Shown: positions 60,808 to 64,000 of the stretch, piece after piece | Numbering within the stretch: position 1 is the stretch's first letter | Layout: each line of letters opens with the position of its first letter | Assembly: GCF_020595125.1 (NCBI RefSeq) | Contig: NZ_JACNMS010000003.1 | Span: 434,001 to 498,000, forward strand | Length of the DNA stretch: 64,000 nucleotides | DNA from: Jeotgalibacillus aurantiacus | GTDB taxonomy: Bacteria; Bacillota; Bacilli; Bacillales; Jeotgalibacillaceae | Direction: 5' to 3' | Translations under genes and position numbers: made by a program | The notes under the pieces: model-generated | The model's input: only the letters and a program-made list of their open reading frames with translations | The model's database searches: none | What the model was told of the DNA's origin: nothing

Positions 60808-61960
60808 CACGAAGCTGCTGCATCAGCCATCTTATATTGATAAACAGACAGGGGCAGTCAACGTACCTCTGCATTATTCTTCGACGTATCATCAGCAGTC
60901 TATTGATGAATTCGGTCCTTACGATTACAGCCGCTCAGGAAATCCGACCAGACAAGCGCTGGAGGAAACGATTGCTGATCTTGAAAATGGTACAGCCGGA
61001 TTTGCATTTGCTTCCGGTATGGCGGCGATCTCATCAGCCTTTATGCTGCTGTCAGCCGGTGATCATGTCCTTGTGTCAAAGGATGTATACGGCGGCACCT
61101 ATCGTGTGATCACAGAGGTGCTGACACGCTTTGGCATTGATCATACATTTATTGATATGACGGACCTGGATGAGACGGCCAGAAACGTCCGGCCGAATAC
61201 GAGGGTCATTTATGTAGAGACGCCATCCAATCCGACGCTGAATATAACGGATATCGAGGGTGTGGCGAAGGTGGCAAAAGCGCATGGCTGTCTCACTTTT
61301 GTTGATAACACATTTATGACACCTCTTTATCAAAAGCCGCTGGATCTGGGAGCGGATCTCGTGCTTCACAGTGCCACCAAGTTTTTGTCCGGCCATAGTG
61401 ATGTCGTGGCAGGGCTTGCTGCGGTAAAGGATGAAGAAATTGCATCACGGTTAAAGTTTATTCAGAACTCATTTGGATCGATTCTCGGTGTGCAGGATAG
61501 CTGGCTGTTGCTGCGCGGTATTAAAACGCTCAGTGTGCGTATGAAGCAGTCATCTGAGACAGCTCGTGATATTGCTCAATATCTTCACCATAATCCACTG
61601 ATTGATGAAGTATACTATCCCGGGTTTTCGTTTCACGCTGGCTATCATATTCATCAGCGCCAATCGACCGGGGCGGGAGCAGTACTATCATTTAGACTCC
61701 CTTCTAAAGAATGTGCGGGAGTATTTGTAGAGGCGATGAAAATTCCAGTGTTTGCGGTAAGTCTTGGTGCAGTGGAATCCATTTTATCCTATCCGGCTAC
61801 AATGTCACACGCAGCGATGCCTCTTGCAGAACGGGAAAAGCGTGGCATTACAGACGGACTGCTGCGGCTTTCTGTTGGGCTTGAGGATCCGGATGATCTG
61901 TTGGCAGACGTCAAACAGGCGCTTGCCAAAGCATCTGAGTATGCCGCGCTTAACGTTTAA
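60788..61960 (+). CDS. metC: cystathionine beta-lyase MetC
   Basis: 390 residues. Same PLP fold: LHYSSTYHQQSIDEFGPYDYSRSGNPTR, the cofactor Lys in HSATKFLSGHSDVVAG and SVGLEDPDDLLADVKQAL at the end, as in B. subtilis MetC. Cleaves cystathionine to homocysteine. GGAGGAG precedes the ATG; second gene of the S-box operon. MetI and MetC are evidently paralogues. Confidence 0.95.
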   Translation: MTEHRFDTKLLHQPSYIDKQTGAVNVPLHYSSTYHQQSIDEFGPYDYSRSGNPTRQALEETIADLENGTAGFAFASGMAAISSAFMLLSAGDHVLVSKDVYGGTYRVITEVLTRFGIDHTFIDMTDLDETARNVRPNTRVIYVETPSNPTLNITDIEGVAKVAKAHGCLTFVDNTFMTPLYQKPLDLGADLVLHSATKFLSGHSDVVAGLAAVKDEEIASRLKFIQNSFGSILGVQDSWLLLRGIKTLSVRMKQSSETARDIAQYLHHNPLIDEVYYPGFSFHAGYHIHQRQSTGAGAVLSFRLPSKECAGVFVEAMKIPVFAVSLGAVESILSYPATMSHAAMPLAEREKRGITDGLLRLSVGLEDPDDLLADVKQALAKASEYAALNV

Positions 61961-62010
61961 CAGAACGCTCCGTGTGGAATAGTCTACCATTAACCATACG
62001 GAGGGATTCG

Positions 62011-62808
62011 ATGCTTTTTTCAAATGATTCATTTCAACATGAACATATTCTCGTTACAGGTGCAACAGGCGGAATCGGCTATGCTACGGTGATTGAAGCA
62101 CTTAAGGCAGGTGCCTCAGTCACTGCAACCGGACGCAATGAAGAAAAGCTTAATGCATTAAAAGCAGAATGCGAAAAAGCCCGCATTGCAGACAAACTGA
62201 CCATCGTAACATCCGATCTCAATGAGGAGGGCGGCAGGCAGCATCTGCTCGAAAAAGCGAAAGAGTCTTCAGGATCTATTACAGGACTCGTCAACTCTGC
62301 CGGCATTTCCGGAGGAGATATACTGGAGAAATTGAAAGAAGAAGACATGAAAAAGATCATGGAGCTCAACTACTTTTCTACCGTTGCGCTGACCCAGCTG
62401 CTTTACTCCGACATGAAAGCGGCAGGAAAAGGAGCCGTCGTCAACGTATCCTCCCTTTCCGGACTGAGAGGGACACATGGCAACACCGCCTATGCTGCAT
62501 CTAAGTTTGCAGTCATCGGTTTCACCCAATCCTTTGCAGTTGAAGCGATTGAACACGGAGTCAGAGTCAATGCCGTCTGCCCAGGTTTCGTTGATACTGA
62601 AATGGGCCGGAATGCCATTAAGAAAAAAGCTGACCGGGAAGGCAGATCCTTCGAAGAACAGCTCAAACAGGTTGAAAAAGGACTCCCATCCGGCCGGATC
62701 ACACAGCCGGAAGAAGTAGCCAGAACCATTCTCTTTTTACTATCGGACGCAGCTGAAAACATCGTCGGAGAATCCGTCAAAATCTCCGGTGGCAGCGTCA
62801 TGCGTTAA
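62011..62808 (+). CDS. short-chain dehydrogenase/reductase
   Basis: 265 residues from the ATG at 62011 with GGAGGG upstream. Classical SDR: cofactor loop TGATGGIG, LVNSAGISGG (NAG motif variant), catalytic Ser in NVSSLSG and YAASK, then PGFVDTEM. The C-terminus VKISGGSVMR is normal. NADP(H) is likely from the Arg/Asn in ATGRNEEK. Resembles 3-oxoacyl-ACP reductase-like enzymes; substrate unknown. Closed by a terminator. Confidence 0.9.
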   Translation: MLFSNDSFQHEHILVTGATGGIGYATVIEALKAGASVTATGRNEEKLNALKAECEKARIADKLTIVTSDLNEEGGRQHLLEKAKESSGSITGLVNSAGISGGDILEKLKEEDMKKIMELNYFSTVALTQLLYSDMKAAGKGAVVNVSSLSGLRGTHGNTAYAASKFAVIGFTQSFAVEAIEHGVRVNAVCPGFVDTEMGRNAIKKKADREGRSFEEQLKQVEKGLPSGRITQPEEVARTILFLLSDAAENIVGESVKISGGSVMR

Positions 62809-62873
62809 ATCTTTCGGCTTGCGAAAAAATTGCTTGAATTACCTGTATAATCATGCTTAAATAAATTTGCGAC

Positions 62874-62903
62874 AAAGACTGCAGCAGCCAAACTGCAGTC
62901 TTT
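62874..62903 (+). terminator. terminator of the SDR gene
   Basis: AAAGACTGCAG and CTGCAGTCTTT form a perfect 11-bp stem with an eight-base loop. Confidence 0.82.
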
Positions 62904-63071
62904 ATTGTGGAATGAGGTTTAGATTAATTAGTAACGGATCTAATTAATCGGATTGCCTGTCTCCCTTTCTTACCTAACCAGTTTGATGTCATCTTTCGAG
63001 TTATACATTTTCGTTACACAAACTTGATGTGACAATCTTTTAGTACATTTTATTTTCATCCAATATTTAAA

Positions 63072-63310
63072 GTGCATGACACACCCGCAGACTCCTGCGG
63101 CAGAAAAGCGACAGGTGAGACAGCGCAGTGCGGTGCACTAGCTGGCTCACCGCGCGGCCTTGGAAAAGCGGAGGCGACTCGTCCAGCCCCGACAAGCATA
63201 AGGCGAAGATGAAAAGAGGGTTGCCCTTTACCCTCGTTCAGCTTTGACTTATGACCTCGAGGGGCTAGTCGCCGGAGCTGGACAAAGGAAAGGGAGGGAT
63301 TTTCAGGCAC
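63072..63310. repeat. terminator-loop repeat, long form (copy 8)
   Basis: Starts GTGCATGACACACCCGCAGA and ends TTTCAGGCAC; outer arms are weak (GTGC/GCAC). Inside, the inverse core (GACTCCTGCGGCAG, GGTGAGACAGCG, GCTGGCTCACCGCGCGGCC) is joined to the same second half as copies 5 and 7 (CGACTCGTCCAGCCCCGAC, ACCCTCGTT, GACCTCGAGGGGCTAGTCG). Confidence 0.82.
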
Positions 63311-63421
63311 GGTTTTAAATCCTCACACATCCAAAATAAACATCTTGAAATCGTGACAATTTCCTATATTCTTTACAATAGATAAAAGCACACGCTGCTT
63401 ACATAAAAGGAGGATGCATAA

Positions 63422-64000
63422 TTGACTAACACCATTATTCGTTTCGAGCAGGTCAGCCACCAGTTTGATGATTCCGTTGTCTTAAACAACGTATCGTTTG
63501 ATATAGAAAAAGGAAAATTCTATACCTTATTAGGCCCTTCAGGCTGCGGTAAAACAACCATTCTACGCCTGATTGCCGGTTTTATGGAACCTTCACAAGG
63601 ATCTATTTATTTTGATGGCAAAAAGATTAATGAAGTGCCTGCTAACAAGCGTCAGGTAAATACCGTTTTTCAGGATTATGCGCTCTTTCCGCATTTGAAT
63701 GTATTTGAGAACGTTGCGTTCGGTCTTAAAATCAAAAAAATGAAAAAATCACTCATCGCTGAAAAGGTGAAGGAAGCACTGAAGTTCGTAAACCTTGAAG
63801 GCTATGAGCAGCGTGAGATCAGCGAGATGTCCGGTGGTCAGCGGCAGCGTGTGGCTATTGCCCGCGCCATTGTCAATGAGCCTGAGGTGATTTTGCTGGA
63901 CGAGCCTTTATCAGCGCTGGATTTAAAGCTTCGTACAGAAATGCAGTATGAGTTGCGCGAGCTTCAGCAGAGACTAGGCATTACGTTCATTTTTGTTACG
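63422..64000 (+). CDS. potA: spermidine/putrescine ABC transporter ATP-binding protein PotA (truncated by window end)
   Basis: First 193 codons from a TTG at 63422 with AAAAGGAGG upstream; the frame runs off the window. Walker [11 protein letters not shown]-loop [21 protein letters not shown], signature MSGGQRQR and Walker [13 protein letters not shown] are in order. The start [21 protein letters not shown] matches PotA, which powers polyamine import. Permease and binding-protein genes (potBCD) should lie beyond the right edge. Confidence 0.9.
   Translation, partial: MTNTIIRFEQVSHQFDDSVVLNNVSFDIEKGKFYTLLGPSGCGKTTILRLIAGFMEPSQGSIYFDGKKINEVPANKRQVNTVFQDYALFPHLNVFENVAFGLKIKKMKKSLIAEKVKEALKFVNLEGYEQREISEMSGGQRQRVAIARAIVNEPEVILLDEPLSALDLKLRTEMQYELRELQQRLGITFIFVT

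Overview
This window comes from a low-GC Gram-positive bacterium of the Bacilli. The evidence is the strong AGGAGG-type ribosome binding sites, frequent TTG and GTG starts, a SigB-type promoter, an S-box and a yybP-ykoY riboswitch, Zur, Fur, CstR and CadC operators, and proteins that read like Bacillus subtilis or staphylococcal families (MetI/MetC, YciC, RsbR, CstR, FusB, Vga). A marine or salt-tolerant Bacillaceae/Caryophanaceae genus such as Jeotgalibacillus is my guess from memory, not something the sequence proves. It looks chromosomal. There are no rRNA or tRNA genes, phage genes, intact insertion sequences or CRISPR arrays.

Layout. 0-9.4 kb: 2-hydroxyacid dehydrogenase and phosphoesterase, GNAT enzyme, SigB-driven YtxH protein, a duplicated-domain wall protein next to a His-tailed lipoprotein, PadR/ChrA chromate module, Zur-controlled COG0523 GTPase, DUF3243 protein. 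9.7-22.5 kb: an almost complete molybdenum cofactor pathway (moeB, moaC, moeA, mobB, moaE, moaD, mobA, moaA, moaB) followed by its likely client, a cysteine-type formate dehydrogenase with a DUF1641 partner, an OFA-family transporter and fdhD. 22.9-27.5 kb: Spo0M-like protein, MFS exporter, RsbR paralogue, chemoreceptor. 27.7-31.9 kb: a CstR persulfide module (cstR, DsrE-like, TauE) and a CadC/CadA cadmium module, each with visible operators. 31.9-37 kb: a Vga-type ABC-F gene behind an attenuator leader, two acetyltransferases (one fused to pentapeptide repeats) and asnB. 37.4-50.7 kb: mixed housekeeping genes, including an unusual Mur ligase, a degenerate Rpn-like protein, an M50-like protein with a changed active site, endonuclease VIII, CwlK-like peptidase and PpaC. 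51-58.8 kb: uracil-DNA glycosylase, a Mn-riboswitch exchanger, an ABC permease/binding-protein pair without ATPase, an oxidoreductase, FusB-like protein, DUF4003 and an amidotransferase. 58.8-64 kb: a Fur-controlled FsrA-like small RNA candidate, S-box metI-metC, a short-chain dehydrogenase and the start of potA.

Two kinds of non-coding structure run through the gaps. The first is a set of arrays in which a short core recurs every 21 bp (two helical turns) with variable filler. There are at least three unrelated cores: TTYGTGAG at 3.1-3.4 and 50.8 kb, GTYRWTAG-like at 16.0-16.4 kb, and TTATTTRACNACTC at 59.0-59.3 kb. Two arrays are duplicated internally and all lie between genes. The second is a family of structured repeats: a roughly 85-bp core, or a longer form of about 240 bp, held inside hairpin arms that differ between copies but stay self-complementary. 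Copies usually follow a coding region and the short forms often end in a T-run, as if the element sits in the loop of an intrinsic terminator. I do not recognise a described system for either; together with the ABC-F attenuator and the small RNA they are the most interesting parts of the window.
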